A stretch of 64,000 nucleotides of DNA, from the NCBI RefSeq assembly GCF_017349075.1, contig NZ_JAFMOF010000002.1, positions 1,240,001-1,304,000 of the forward strand, written 5' to 3'. This DNA is from Streptomyces triculaminicus. Lineage in GTDB: Bacteria; Actinomycetota; Actinomycetes; Streptomycetales; Streptomycetaceae. Numbering within the stretch: position 1 is the first letter of the stretch; each line of letters opens with the position of its first letter. Under the pieces are notes generated by a model. It made no database searches. It saw only the letters and a list, made by a program, of their open reading frames with translations, and had not been told where the DNA came from. The position numbers were made by a program, and so were the translations under genes. Positions 18,214 to 27,055 of this stretch are shown in pieces.

Positions 18214-18789
18214 CTACTCACCGGGTTCGCCGGGAACGTCCCGGTAGGCGTGGAAGCACTGGAGGGCGTCGGCCTGACAGGCCGTCTGCCGCAGCCGGCC
18301 GCCGTCGGCCCCGGTCCCGGCCCGGCCTCCGGCAGCCTCCGTCAGGTTCTGCTTCAGCCCGATCCAGATCATGATGCCCAGCACGACCACGGCGAGGATC
18401 AGGAGGATCCCCAGGCAGCCGAACGCGGCCTTGACGGTCGCGCGGGCCTCGGCGCGGCGGGTCAGCTCCTGCGGCGTCGTGGCCGGCCCGAAGGCGTGCC
18501 ACAGCGCGCGCACGGACCAGTACGGGCTCATCACGATCGCGTAGACCGTCCACCCCGCGTAGTAGAGGAGCTCGAGGAACTGCGCGAGGAAGGCGACGAC
18601 GACCAGGAAGGGGAACAGGAGCAGGCCGAGCAGCAGGCCCTTGTTCGCGAAGAGGGCGTCGAAGTCGGGCTTGGGCACCCGGAAGCGCCGCCGTCGGCCC
18701 GTCGGCGCGGAGGCGGGCTCCGGCACGGGTGCGGGTGGGGGTGCGTAGGGCATGCCCGGCGGTGCCGGGTAGGTGGGGCGGTGATCCAT
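18214..18789 (-). CDS. hypothetical membrane protein with proline-rich N-terminus
   Basis: A 191-residue protein. The first 30 residues are proline-rich (PAPPGMPYAPPPAPVPEPA), followed by RRRR. Two or three hydrophobic segments follow (LLLGLLLFPFLVVVAFLAQF, YYAGWTVYAIVMSPYW, LGILLILAVVVLGIMIWIG). The C-terminal tail contains cysteines (TACQADALQCFHAYRD). No enzymatic motif is visible. It is divergent from the amidase-domain gene. Confidence 0.65.
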   Translation of the reverse strand: MDHRPTYPAPPGMPYAPPPAPVPEPASAPTGRRRRFRVPKPDFDALFANKGLLLGLLLFPFLVVVAFLAQFLELLYYAGWTVYAIVMSPYWSVRALWHAFGPATTPQELTRRAEARATVKAAFGCLGILLILAVVVLGIMIWIGLKQNLTEAAGGRAGTGADGGRLRQTACQADALQCFHAYRDVPGEPGE

Positions 18790-19012
18790 GAGCGGGGAGC
18801 CTAACCGGGCTGCTCGGCGGGCTCCCGACCGGGCCGGAAGTCGCCTCCGGTTATGGCCGCGTCGCTGTCAGTTCGTCTGCAGAGTGCATGGGATGAGCAC
18901 ATCTGACCAGGTCTCGGATGCACATTCCGAGAATGTGTCCACAGATACGCATCCGTGTGCGAGGATTCCGTTTCCCTGGCCCGTGGGGGGCCGGGGTGAA
19001 AGGGAACCCTTC

Positions 19013-20143
19013 GTGAGAAAAGCGATAGTGAGATCCGCCGTGGGGGTGGGTCTGGCGGTGGCCGCTTCGGCGGCGTTGCTGCCTTCCTGGTCCGCCGGTG
19101 CGTCGCAGAAGAACTCCGTGGACGACGGGACGGTGGACTCGTTCGGCCGCATCGCCCAGACGGTGCTCTCCGAGCGCACGGCGGCCCTCGTGGACGACCC
19201 GCGCGCGGCCGAGCGAATAGCCGGCCCGAAGGCCGGCCGTAACGTCCGCGTCTCGGCGGGTCTGACGCACAGCGAGGACACCGCGGTGACCTCGCTGCGT
19301 GCGCGCAAGAAGCTCCTCGCCAAGCTGGGCGAGGCGTACTCCGCCGCCAGGACCGAGGTCTCGGTCGACGACACCAAGGTCAAGGACGGCCGGGCGACGG
19401 TGGAGGTCACCGAGACCACCACCTTCACCTACAAGCGGGTCAAGGGCGACGAGCCGTCGACGACGGGCTTCAAGGCCCGTCACGAGCTCAGCTTCACCGC
19501 CTCCAAGGGCGGGAAGTGGGAGCTGACCGGCATCCGCTCCACGGACAACGGCCTGCGGGCCGTCAACGCGCCGGTCGCGAAGCCGGTCGCCTCCGCCGGC
19601 TCCACGCCGAGCGCGACGCGCGCCGCCACCTCGTGGCCGGCCCGCGCGGTGCCGAAGAAGCAGACGACCTCCGGCTACGACTACGCGGCCATGGCGGCCT
19701 ACGCGGAGAAGTACTGGCGGAACTACAACCCCTCCTACCGCAAGTTCAACGCGGACGGCGGGGACTGCACCAACTTCATCAGCCAGGCCCTCAAGGCCGG
19801 CGGCTGGAAGAACGAGACCGGCCCGGCCTCGGACTACCGCACGTGGTGGTACGACCCCAAGGCCCAGTCGGACTCCTGGGTGGGCGCCAACGAGTGGTCC
19901 TGGTACGCGCTGAACTCCAAGCGCGTCACCACCCTCTCGAACGTCTACCAGCTCGAGGTGGGCGACATCCTGCAGATGGACTTCGACCGTGACGGTTCGA
20001 AGGACCACTCCATGATCACGACCTACCGCAGCCGCATGGGCGTGCCGTACGTCACGTACCACTCCACCAACACGTACCGGAAGTCGGTGGCGAGCATCGT
20101 CGCCTCCTACCCGGACGCGGTGTACTACGCCTACCGCACCTGA
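19013..20143 (+). CDS. exported amidase-domain protein
   Basis: A 376-residue protein. RKAIVRSAVGVGLAVAASAA begins a signal peptide ending around WSAGASQ. A linker with an immunity-like beta region is followed by an Amidase_6 (PF12671-type) domain: YDYAAMAAYAEKYWRNYNPS, catalytic Cys in GGDCTNFISQALKAGG, His in KDHSMITTYRS and a late YHSTNTYRKS. The fold is related to NlpC/P60 and CHAP enzymes and may cleave amide bonds in cell-wall peptides, though the substrate is not established. The GTG at 19013 is chosen because the signal peptide then begins correctly and AAGGGA precedes it; longer in-frame starts exist. Confidence 0.8.
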   Translation: MRKAIVRSAVGVGLAVAASAALLPSWSAGASQKNSVDDGTVDSFGRIAQTVLSERTAALVDDPRAAERIAGPKAGRNVRVSAGLTHSEDTAVTSLRARKKLLAKLGEAYSAARTEVSVDDTKVKDGRATVEVTETTTFTYKRVKGDEPSTTGFKARHELSFTASKGGKWELTGIRSTDNGLRAVNAPVAKPVASAGSTPSATRAATSWPARAVPKKQTTSGYDYAAMAAYAEKYWRNYNPSYRKFNADGGDCTNFISQALKAGGWKNETGPASDYRTWWYDPKAQSDSWVGANEWSWYALNSKRVTTLSNVYQLEVGDILQMDFDRDGSKDHSMITTYRSRMGVPYVTYHSTNTYRKSVASIVASYPDAVYYAYRT

Positions 20144-20255
20144 CCGGTGCCGTCTGGGGCGTCGTTCGCGCGGCGCCCCCGACGCGGGCCGACGACCGGG
20201 ACGCGTCGGCGCGAACGCCCGCCCGGCCACCGGCCGGCTGGCTAGTCTCACAGGC

Positions 20256-20495
20256 GTGACCTACAGGCTGCGCATCGATCCGGGCCTCCACGCGGCCTAC
20301 CGGGACCTGCCCGACGCGGCACGTCGTGACCTCGCCGTCTGCCTCCTCGACGCCCTCGCCGACCCGCTCGCCCACTCCGCCGTCTACGGCGTCGACGACG
20401 GCGTGCTGCGCACGATAGCCCACGGCCGTACGGCGGGCGTCATCCTCATCGGCGACGGCACCGTCACGCTCGTACAGATCACTTTCGTGGGCTGA
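20256..20495 (+). CDS. RelE/ParE-like small protein without an adjacent antitoxin
   Basis: A 79-residue protein with the RelE pattern: YRLRIDPGLHAAYRDLPDAA, then a beta strand DGVLRTIAHGRTAGVILIG and TVTLVQITFVG. It may be an mRNA-interferase-like fold. No antitoxin gene lies next to it: upstream is the amidase gene and downstream a secreted protein. TAGTCT (20243-20248) lies 7 bases before the GTG, so transcription should begin at the start codon and the mRNA is probably leaderless. Toxicity is not established. Confidence 0.6.
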   Translation: MTYRLRIDPGLHAAYRDLPDAARRDLAVCLLDALADPLAHSAVYGVDDGVLRTIAHGRTAGVILIGDGTVTLVQITFVG

Positions 20496-20614
20496 CCCGC
20501 TCCCTCCTCCCGGCGGGCGAGTGGCGTACGAAGGGCCCTTGACATGAACTCTCCGATTATGGGCGGATCGTTCCTGCGGTTCTTCGTACCCGACCACTCC
20601 ACGAGGAGACCACG

Positions 20615-22492
20615 ATGCGATTACCGTTACCACCGCCCCGCGCCAGGGCCCGCTCCGGACCACGCCGATCGCGGCTGACGGCGGCCCTCACCTCCGCCCT
20701 GCTGGCGACCGGATTGCTGGTCGGCGCCGCACCCGGGCCGGGCGGCTCCACGGCGCGGGCGGACGACCTGCCGACGAAGACGGCGGCCTCGCCGAACGAC
20801 GGCAGCCTGCCGTTCGCCGGCTACAACATGCAGGGCTCCGACAACGGGCTGCGCTGGAACGGCGAGGTCGGCCCACTGACGATGCATCACGAGGTCGTCG
20901 CCCTCCAGGAGGCCGGCAACGGGCCGCCTCCCGCCGCGCACCAGCGCCACGGCGTCGGCGAGTCGATCCGCATTCCCGGCCCGTTCCCGGCGGGCCTGCC
21001 GGACCACGTGAACCACACGGTGTGGCGGTACCGCCACCACAGCCGCCAGGTGTACTTCCTCCAGACCGACCCGCAGCGCGACAGCACCACGGGACGGGAC
21101 CGCTGGCGAGGCGGCCGGGTCAACCTGGCGGTGGTCACCCACACCCGCGCGGACGAGGTCCGCATCATCGAGAACCCGCTGTACAACCGCGACGAGCCCC
21201 GCAACGAGTACCGCTACCGCCGCGCCCTCGGCGTACGGATCGGCAACACCGTCTATTACAACGTCCACGCGCGCGGCGCGGACGTCGCCCCCCTGCTCAG
21301 GCGCATCCGTGCCGCCACCCGGGCGGGCGAGAACTGGGTCATGGTCGGCGACTTCAATCTCGACATCCGCAACCGCACCGACCGGCAGGCCCGGGAGAGC
21401 CTCCACCTGCGGCCCGACGAGCAGCTGGCCCGGCCCCGCCGCTCCACCCACCAGCGGGGCGGCGAACTCGACTACGCCATCACGCGCGGCACGCCCCGGT
21501 TCAACGCGGACATCCCCGCGGGGCGCAGCTCGGACCACTACCCCGTCCAGTTCGAACCGGCCCCCACCCCCGTACCGGCCGCGCCCGACGGCCCGGTGCA
21601 CAACTTCTCCTCCGCCTTGGAGAACGCCCGGACCGGGCTGGTCCTCGACGTGGACAACAACAACCGTGTGACCACCCGCCTGCAGGCGTACAACGCCCGG
21701 CAGCGGTTCCGTATGGACACCACGCGGGGACACTGGTACCGCTTCGCCCGCGGCAACAGTCCCCGAGCCGCGTCCGGCGCCCTCGCCGCCGACGAGACGT
21801 GCCCCGGAGTCAATCCGTTCTTTCCGATGTCCCCGATCCTCATGCTGTCGTGCGAGTCGCCCGGGGCCCAGTGGCACCCCGAGGACCCGGGCGCGCCCGG
21901 CGGCCCGCTGCGCTGGCACAACTCCCTCTACCCGGACCTGTGCCTGACCGGTACGGGGAACGAGCAGCCGGTCGTGGCCTACCAGTGCAGTGACATGCCC
22001 GCCCAGCAGTGGTGGGACAACTCCCGCGCCGTACCCGAGCGCGCGTGGGAGGACAAAGAGGAGCGGATCCGGCTGCGTGCGTGGAACGGCCTCTACCTGG
22101 ACAACTTCAGCGGGAGCGGCGGAGACGGCACCCCGCTGACCACCCGCCGGCGCAACGAGGTCAGCTCCCAGCGATGGGACATCCAGTACGCCGGCAGCGG
22201 CGACAGCCTCGTCCGGATCAAGGGACGCGGCAGCGGAAGGTGCATCGACGTCGTGGACAGCGTCCAGCCCCATCCCGGCGGGCGTTCCGTGCTGCACGAC
22301 TGCACCGGCCGCGGCAGTAAGACGGACGGCACGGGACATCGCTGGCAGGCGGAGATGTACGGCGACGGCACCCTCCGCTTCCGCAACGAGGCCGCGCACC
22401 TGTGCCTGGTGCCGTCGGCGCGGGAGACGGGCTATGTGACGATCGGCACCTGCAGCGACGACGCCCGTCAGCGCTGGACGATCGTGCCGTGA
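20615..22492 (+). CDS. exported CdtB-like endonuclease fused to ricin-type lectin repeats
   Basis: A 625-residue protein. A basic, long signal peptide ends near ARADD (about residue 50). Residues 60-320 match the DNase-I-fold CdtB family: GYNMQGSDNGLRWNGEV, HHEVVALQEAGN with the metal-binding Glu, VGDFNLDIRNR, GGELDYAI and the catalytic SSDHYPVQF. After a proline-rich linker, residues 330-625 carry ricin B-like lectin repeats with QxW motifs (QQWWDN, QRWDIQ, HRWQAE, QRWTIVP). In cytolethal distending toxins the nuclease and lectin are separate chains. TTGACA at 20539-20544 is a candidate -35 box. It may degrade extracellular DNA or phosphoesters bound through sugars. Confidence 0.85.
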   Translation: MRLPLPPPRARARSGPRRSRLTAALTSALLATGLLVGAAPGPGGSTARADDLPTKTAASPNDGSLPFAGYNMQGSDNGLRWNGEVGPLTMHHEVVALQEAGNGPPPAAHQRHGVGESIRIPGPFPAGLPDHVNHTVWRYRHHSRQVYFLQTDPQRDSTTGRDRWRGGRVNLAVVTHTRADEVRIIENPLYNRDEPRNEYRYRRALGVRIGNTVYYNVHARGADVAPLLRRIRAATRAGENWVMVGDFNLDIRNRTDRQARESLHLRPDEQLARPRRSTHQRGGELDYAITRGTPRFNADIPAGRSSDHYPVQFEPAPTPVPAAPDGPVHNFSSALENARTGLVLDVDNNNRVTTRLQAYNARQRFRMDTTRGHWYRFARGNSPRAASGALAADETCPGVNPFFPMSPILMLSCESPGAQWHPEDPGAPGGPLRWHNSLYPDLCLTGTGNEQPVVAYQCSDMPAQQWWDNSRAVPERAWEDKEERIRLRAWNGLYLDNFSGSGGDGTPLTTRRRNEVSSQRWDIQYAGSGDSLVRIKGRGSGRCIDVVDSVQPHPGGRSVLHDCTGRGSKTDGTGHRWQAEMYGDGTLRFRNEAAHLCLVPSARETGYVTIGTCSDDARQRWTIVP

Positions 22493-22516
22493 CGTTCTGA
22501 CCGGAGCGCCGACGGG

Positions 22517-22551
22517 GGCGTACGCGACGGCCCGAGGTCGCCGCGTACGCC
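22517..22551 (+). terminator. hairpin after the CdtB-like gene
   Basis: Inverted repeat GGCGTACGCG/CGCGTACGCC, 25 bases after the stop codon. GC-rich and without a T tract, as is common in Streptomyces. Confidence 0.5.
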
Positions 22552-22670
22552 GCTTCGTCGCATCCGGTGATCTCAAGACCTGACGACTTCATGACAAAAT
22601 CCGAACAAATGCTTGGTTGACTCGTTCCCGAACCACTGAAGCACCATCACGAACGGGGCGGGGCGGCCAC

Positions 22671-23411
22671 ATGAACGCAGCACGATTCGCGGAGTGGACC
22701 GAGCACTTCATCGCGGAGGCCGAGCACCGCGAGCGGGTCGGCGACCCCGACTGGGCGGCGGGCGCAGACCTGCCGGGGCCGGTGTGGCGGAGCCTGCAGC
22801 GCTTCCAGTTCGGCGAGGACGGCGACGGGGCGAACCTCATCGGCAAGGCGGATCGTGCGGGGGACGCCGACTACGCCGCGGCCGTCCGTCTGTTCGTCGC
22901 CGAGGAGCGCAACCACGCGCGGCTGCTGGCGCTCCTGCTGGCGGCCGGCGGTCAGGGCGCCATCGACTCGTGCTGGAGCGACAAGGTCTTCGTGCGCATG
23001 CGCCGCCTGCTCGGCCTGCGCATGGAGCTGCTGACCCTGATGGTCGCCGAACTCGTGGCCGTGCGGTACTACCGCGCGGTCCGGGACGGCGCCGGGGACG
23101 CCCTGACGTCCGAGGTGGCGGCCCGCATCCTGGCCGACGAGGAGCGCCACATCCCGTTCCACTGCAGGCGCCTGCGCGCTTCCGTGGCCGAGCTGCCCGC
23201 GCGCCCGCTGCGGTCGCTGACGATGGCGGGCTGGCGTGGGCTGACGCTCGGCGCCGCGCTGTTCGTGGCGGCGGACCACGGTGCGGCCCTGGGGCGGCTG
23301 GGGGTGGGGCGCGGACGCTTCGTCGCGGACGTCATGGCGTCGGCGGGTGGGGTCGTCGCGGACGTCCTGGACGGCAGCCGGCGCCTCGAGATCCCGACCG
23401 GCGGCCGGTAG
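22671..23411 (+). CDS. ferritin-like di-iron protein
   Basis: A 246-residue protein. The ferritin-like four-helix pattern is visible: FVAEERNHARLLALLL (E-E-x-x-H), LLTLMVAELVAVRYY with a central Glu, and LADEERHIPFHCRRLR (E-E-x-x-H). These residues fit the two E-x-x-H metal-binding pairs of di-iron proteins such as rubrerythrin-like or MiaE-like hydroxylases. A C-terminal hydrophobic stretch (LTLGAALFVAADHGAAL) may be amphipathic or membrane-associated. The ATG at 22671 is preferred over 22617; GGGGCGG precedes it. The reaction is unknown. Confidence 0.7.
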   Translation: MNAARFAEWTEHFIAEAEHRERVGDPDWAAGADLPGPVWRSLQRFQFGEDGDGANLIGKADRAGDADYAAAVRLFVAEERNHARLLALLLAAGGQGAIDSCWSDKVFVRMRRLLGLRMELLTLMVAELVAVRYYRAVRDGAGDALTSEVAARILADEERHIPFHCRRLRASVAELPARPLRSLTMAGWRGLTLGAALFVAADHGAALGRLGVGRGRFVADVMASAGGVVADVLDGSRRLEIPTGGR

Positions 23412-23428
23412 CTCACGGGCCGGTTCCG

Positions 23429-23462
23429 GTCGTACGCCCGGGCCTGCGTCCGGGCATACGAC
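23429..23462 (+). terminator. hairpin after the ferritin-like gene
   Basis: A 13-bp stem with one mismatch (GTCGTACGCCCGG against CCGGGCATACGAC, loop of 8 bases), 18 bases after the stop codon. It probably ends the transcript. Confidence 0.55.
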
Positions 23463-23681
23463 AGCCCCCGGTGCTCGCCCCGACTCTCGAGCCTTCCAGT
23501 CGTCGCTGACCAGCTCGGATATCGCTGCGTGCCCTCCGGGGGCCTAGCCAGTTTGCCGAGATGGGGGTCACTCGGGCCGATGGACGTCTCCACCGACGGT
23601 GCGGCTCTCACCGGTTGTCTGGTGTAATCGCCAGTTTCCTCCTTATTTGTCCAAAGTCAAGGGGTCAGAGACAACCCGCGC

Positions 23682-23740
23682 TTGAACGCGTTCAAAAACA
23701 GGTCTACAGTCGCTGTTGTCAGAGTTTTGAACGCGTTCAA
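23682..23740 (+). promoter_or_regulatory. promoter flanked by two identical 14-bp TetR-type operators
   Basis: The perfect palindrome TTGAACGCGTTCAA occurs at 23682-23695 and again at 23727-23740, with centres 45 bp apart. The first half of copy 1 is itself a -35 box (TTGAAC, 23682-23687); TACAGT (23705-23710) is a -10 box with 17-base spacing. Copy 2 lies just after the expected start of transcription and abuts the ribosome-binding site AAAGGAG. A bound repressor would block both RNA polymerase binding and elongation. The TetR gene that ends the operon is the obvious candidate ligand-responsive repressor. Confidence 0.85.
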
Positions 23741-23752
23741 AGGAGTGGGGAC

Positions 23753-24181
23753 GTGGACCTCACAGTCGTCGCGTATGTCATCTACCTGCTGTGCAGCCTG
23801 GGGCTCACGGTCTGGGTCGCGCGCACGCTCAGCCGCAACGGGCGGATCTTCCTCGCCGACGTGCTGCGCGGGAACGAGAAACTCGCCGACGCCGTCAATC
23901 ACCTGCTGGTGGTCGGGTTCTACCTGGTGAACCTGGGGTTCATCGCCTTGTACCTGCGCGACGACACCACCGTCGCCGACGCCCGGGGCGTGTTCGAGGC
24001 CCTGTCGCAGAAGCTCGGCGTCGTGCTGCTCGTCCTCGGCGTCATGCACCTGGGCAACGTGTTCGCGCTCGGCAGGTTCCGCCGCCGCGGCATGCTCGAG
24101 CGGGAGCAGGTCCCGCCGGTCCCGCCCGCGGGGTACACGGGCGGCCAGGACGCGTGGGCCGCGCCGACCGGCGGGCTCTGA
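23753..24181 (+). CDS. small membrane protein in the TetR operon
   Basis: A 142-residue protein with three transmembrane helices (VVAYVIYLLCSLGLTVWVA, HLLVVGFYLVNLGFIALYL, LGVVLLVLGVMHLGNVFAL) and a short basic C-terminal tail ending in a proline/glycine stretch. The GTG start is fixed by the AAAGGAGTGGGG ribosome-binding site and the promoter just upstream. It is the first gene of the operon with a DCC-family thiol protein and the TetR regulator. No function is known; the DCC neighbour hints at membrane-associated redox chemistry. Confidence 0.75.
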   Translation: MDLTVVAYVIYLLCSLGLTVWVARTLSRNGRIFLADVLRGNEKLADAVNHLLVVGFYLVNLGFIALYLRDDTTVADARGVFEALSQKLGVVLLVLGVMHLGNVFALGRFRRRGMLEREQVPPVPPAGYTGGQDAWAAPTGGL

Positions 24182-24186
24182 GACCG

Positions 24187-24702
24187 ATGACGGCCGTCGC
24201 CGCCGCCGGCCGGGGCGCCCACCGCGCCCCGGTCCGCCGGCTCACCGTGCTCTACGACGCGCAGTGCCCGCTGTGCGCCTTCGTACGCGACTGGCTCACC
24301 GGGCAGCGGCAGCTGGTGCCGCTCGACACGGTGCCGGCCGGGTCGCCCGAGGCCCGGCGCCGCTTCCCGGCCCTGGACCACGCCGCCACCCTCGAGGAGA
24401 TCACCGTGGTCGGCGACGGCGGCCAGATCCACCGGGGGCCCGGCGCCTGGATCGCGTGCCTGTGGGCCCTCGCCGAGCACCGGCCGCTCGCGTACCGGCT
24501 CAGCACCCCCTCCGGCCTCCGCGTCGCGCGCGGCGCGGTGCTCGCCGCGGCCAAGTACCGCGGGGCGCGGTGGCGGCGGGGCGCCGCGAAGCCCGGCCAC
24601 GACGTGTACGGCGGGCGGAGCGGCTGGGCCTACGATCCGGCGAACGGCTGGATCCACCTGGGCGCCCCGGCCTGCGACAGTGGCTGCGCGGTGCCCGATT
24701 AG
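24187..24702 (+). CDS. DCC family thiol-disulfide oxidoreductase-like protein
   Basis: A 171-residue protein. LTVLYDAQCPLCAFVRDWL holds the D-x-x-C-P-L-C motif that defines DUF393/DCC. Family proteins have a thioredoxin-like character but unproven substrates. Additional cysteines occur at the end (APACDSGCAVPD). It starts 5 bases after the membrane-protein stop and ends 9 bases before the TetR gene, so it is in the same operon. Confidence 0.85.
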   Translation: MTAVAAAGRGAHRAPVRRLTVLYDAQCPLCAFVRDWLTGQRQLVPLDTVPAGSPEARRRFPALDHAATLEEITVVGDGGQIHRGPGAWIACLWALAEHRPLAYRLSTPSGLRVARGAVLAAAKYRGARWRRGAAKPGHDVYGGRSGWAYDPANGWIHLGAPACDSGCAVPD

Positions 24703-24711
24703 GCTCTGATC

Positions 24712-25431
24712 GTGCCCACAGAGAACGAGCCCCGGCCGGCCAAGAGCGAGCAGACCCGCACCCTGATCCTGGAGACCGCCATGCGGCTCTTCCAGGAGCT
24801 GGGCTACGACAAGACCACGATGCGGGCCATCGCCAAGGAGGCCGGGGTCTCCGTCGGCAACGCGTACTACTACTTCGCCGGCAAGGAACACCTGATCCAG
24901 GGCTTCTACGACCGGATCGCCGCCGAGCACCAGGCGGCGGTCCGCGAGGTGCTGGACCGGGAGACCGACCTGGAGGCGCGGCTGGCCGGGGTGCTGCGGG
25001 CGTGGCTGGACATCGCCGCGCCGTACCACGAGTTCGCGGCCCAGTTCTTCAAGAACGCCGCCGACCCGGAGAGCCCCCTCAGCCCCTTCTCGCCCGAATC
25101 CGAGCACGCGCGCGAGGCGGCCATCGCCGTGCACCGGGAGGTGCTCGCGGGCTCCAAGGCCAAGGTGCCGTCCGAACTCGCCGACATACTGCCCGAGTTG
25201 ATGTGGCTGTCCCAGATGGGCCTCGTCCTGTACTGGGTCTTCGACCGCTCACCCGGCCTCGAGCGCAGCCGCCGGCTGGCCGAGCGCGGCGCGCGGCTGA
25301 CCACGCGCGGCGTGGCCCTGGCACGCTTCCGCGTCCTGCGGCCGCTCGTCCACGAGGTGCACGAGCTGTTCACGGACTTCCTGCCGGGGATGGCCCAGAC
25401 GGTCACGGCGAGCAAGCGGCGGGCGGAGTAG
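24712..25431 (+). CDS. TetR family transcriptional regulator
   Basis: A 239-residue protein. Residues 12-60 form a TetR DNA-binding domain: TLILETAMRLFQELGYDKT, then MRAIAKEAGVSVGNAYYYF and AGKEHLIQGFYDR. The large C-terminal ligand-binding region is helical and divergent. The GTG at 24712 follows the DCC stop by 9 bases. As the last gene of a three-gene operon whose promoter carries two TTGAACGCGTTCAA palindromes, it is likely the autorepressor. The inducer is unknown. Confidence 0.92.
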   Translation: MPTENEPRPAKSEQTRTLILETAMRLFQELGYDKTTMRAIAKEAGVSVGNAYYYFAGKEHLIQGFYDRIAAEHQAAVREVLDRETDLEARLAGVLRAWLDIAAPYHEFAAQFFKNAADPESPLSPFSPESEHAREAAIAVHREVLAGSKAKVPSELADILPELMWLSQMGLVLYWVFDRSPGLERSRRLAERGARLTTRGVALARFRVLRPLVHEVHELFTDFLPGMAQTVTASKRRAE

Positions 25432-25691
25432 CGCCGCCGGCCGGCGGCACCCCCGCCTCGTCGAGCAGCCGGCGCATCACCGCCGGCGGCAACGACGATC
25501 GCGTCGGTGACCTCGCCGGGAAGGTCCGCACGCCCGGCGCGAGGCGGGTCACGGCTTCACATCGTGGCACTCCTGTCACTCGTCGCTCCCGGCCGTAGCC
25601 GCCCCCGCCCGTGGGGAACCGCCCCGGTCCGGGCCGCGTTGCTCCTCCCGAGGGGCCCGGCGCGGGCGAACGGGAGGACGGGGGAGCGGTG

Positions 25692-27002
25692 ATGAACGAG
25701 CTGGTGGCCGGGGGGAACCGTGCGTTGCCCACGGGGGCGGTCACGATCCGTGTGCCCGGTCCGTTCGACGTCTCCCTGATCGTCACCGGAACGGACGGCA
25801 GGACGTCGGGGGACGGCGACTTCGTGTTCTTCAACCAACCCTCGGCACCCGGCGCGCGCCTGGACGGCGACACCGTCACCGTGGACCCGGCCCTGCTGCG
25901 GCCCGGTGCCGTGCGGGTCACGGTCGTCCTCAGCCCGGCCGACGCCCACACCCCGCTGGCCTCGCTGCCCCCGCCCGTCATGACCGTTACGGGTGATGGG
26001 CGCCGGCCGCTGGCCCGGTTCGCCCCTCCCCGGCCGGCCGCCGAGACCGTCCTGCTGCTCGCCGAGCTTTACGCGCGCGACGGCGGATGGAAGATACGGG
26101 CGCTGGGGCAGGGCTACGCGGACGGACTGGCCGGGATCGCCCGCGACTTCGGCATCGACGTCGTCGAGGACGAGGACGAGGCCGGGGCCGACGAGGCCGA
26201 CGAGGCCGGCGGATCCGCCGGATCGGTCGGGCTCCTGGCCCTGGTCAACTCCGAGCGGTCCCGGGCGGGCGTGCGCCCGCTGGCGGTGGACGCCCGGCTC
26301 GCCGCGGCCGCCCGTGTCCACGCCGCGGACATGGCCGCGCACGGCCGCCTCTCCGCCGAGAGCCCCGGCGGGGACTCGCTCTTCCAGCGCGTGACCGGCG
26401 CCGGCTACACCTACCTCGTCCTCGCCGAACACCTGGTCTCGGGCCCGCGCACGGCCGCCGAGTTCGTGGACTACTGCCGGGCGGGGCACGAACGCCGTGC
26501 CCCCTTCGGCGACGGGGCGTTCACGCACCTTGGCGCCGGCCACGCGGTGGACGCCAGGAGCGGACTCATGTACTGGACGGTGCTGTGGGCGCGGCCGTAC
26601 TCCGCCGCCGGCCTGCAGCAGGCGACGGACGAGGTGCTCGCCCTCACCAACGCCGAACGGGCCGCCGCCGGCCTGCCCCCGCTGGCCGCCGACCCCCGCC
26701 TGGCCGCCGCGGCCCGGGACCACAGCACGGACATGGTCCGCCGGGACTTCTACTCCCACACCACCCCGGAGGGACGCGAACCCTGGGACCGCGCGCGGGC
26801 CGCGGGCGCCGCGCACCGGGCGATCGGGGAGAACATCGCCTGCGGCCAGCGCACGCCCGCCGAGGTCGTCCGCGGCTGGATGAACAGCCCCGGCCACCGC
26901 GCCAACATCCTCACGCCGGGCTTCTCCCACCTGGGAGTGGGGTACGCGCCCGGCGGCCGCGCCGGCACGTACTGGACCCAGCTCTTCGGAGGAACCTCCT
27001 GA
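25692..27002 (+). CDS. TerD-like domain fused to two CAP (SCP-like) domains
   Basis: A 436-residue cytosolic-looking protein without signal peptide. Residues 1-165 match TerD, including the C-terminal signature GGWKIRALGQGYADGLAGIA and an acidic loop for calcium. After an acidic linker (VEDEDEAGADEADEAGG) come two CAP domains: one about residues 185-315 (VNSERSRAGVRPLAVDARLA, degenerate at the active histidines) and one at about 325-436 (LTNAERAAAGLPPLAADPRL, YSHTTPEGREP, GENIACGQRT, GWMNSPGHRANIL) with the classic CAP histidines. CAP domains are normally extracellular, so the fusion to TerD is unusual. Confidence 0.85.
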   Translation: MNELVAGGNRALPTGAVTIRVPGPFDVSLIVTGTDGRTSGDGDFVFFNQPSAPGARLDGDTVTVDPALLRPGAVRVTVVLSPADAHTPLASLPPPVMTVTGDGRRPLARFAPPRPAAETVLLLAELYARDGGWKIRALGQGYADGLAGIARDFGIDVVEDEDEAGADEADEAGGSAGSVGLLALVNSERSRAGVRPLAVDARLAAAARVHAADMAAHGRLSAESPGGDSLFQRVTGAGYTYLVLAEHLVSGPRTAAEFVDYCRAGHERRAPFGDGAFTHLGAGHAVDARSGLMYWTVLWARPYSAAGLQQATDEVLALTNAERAAAGLPPLAADPRLAAAARDHSTDMVRRDFYSHTTPEGREPWDRARAAGAAHRAIGENIACGQRTPAEVVRGWMNSPGHRANILTPGFSHLGVGYAPGGRAGTYWTQLFGGTS

Positions 27003-27055
27003 GAACCGAGGGACCGTTCGGGCCCGGACCGCCGTGCCGCAGAATGGCCGCCGAC

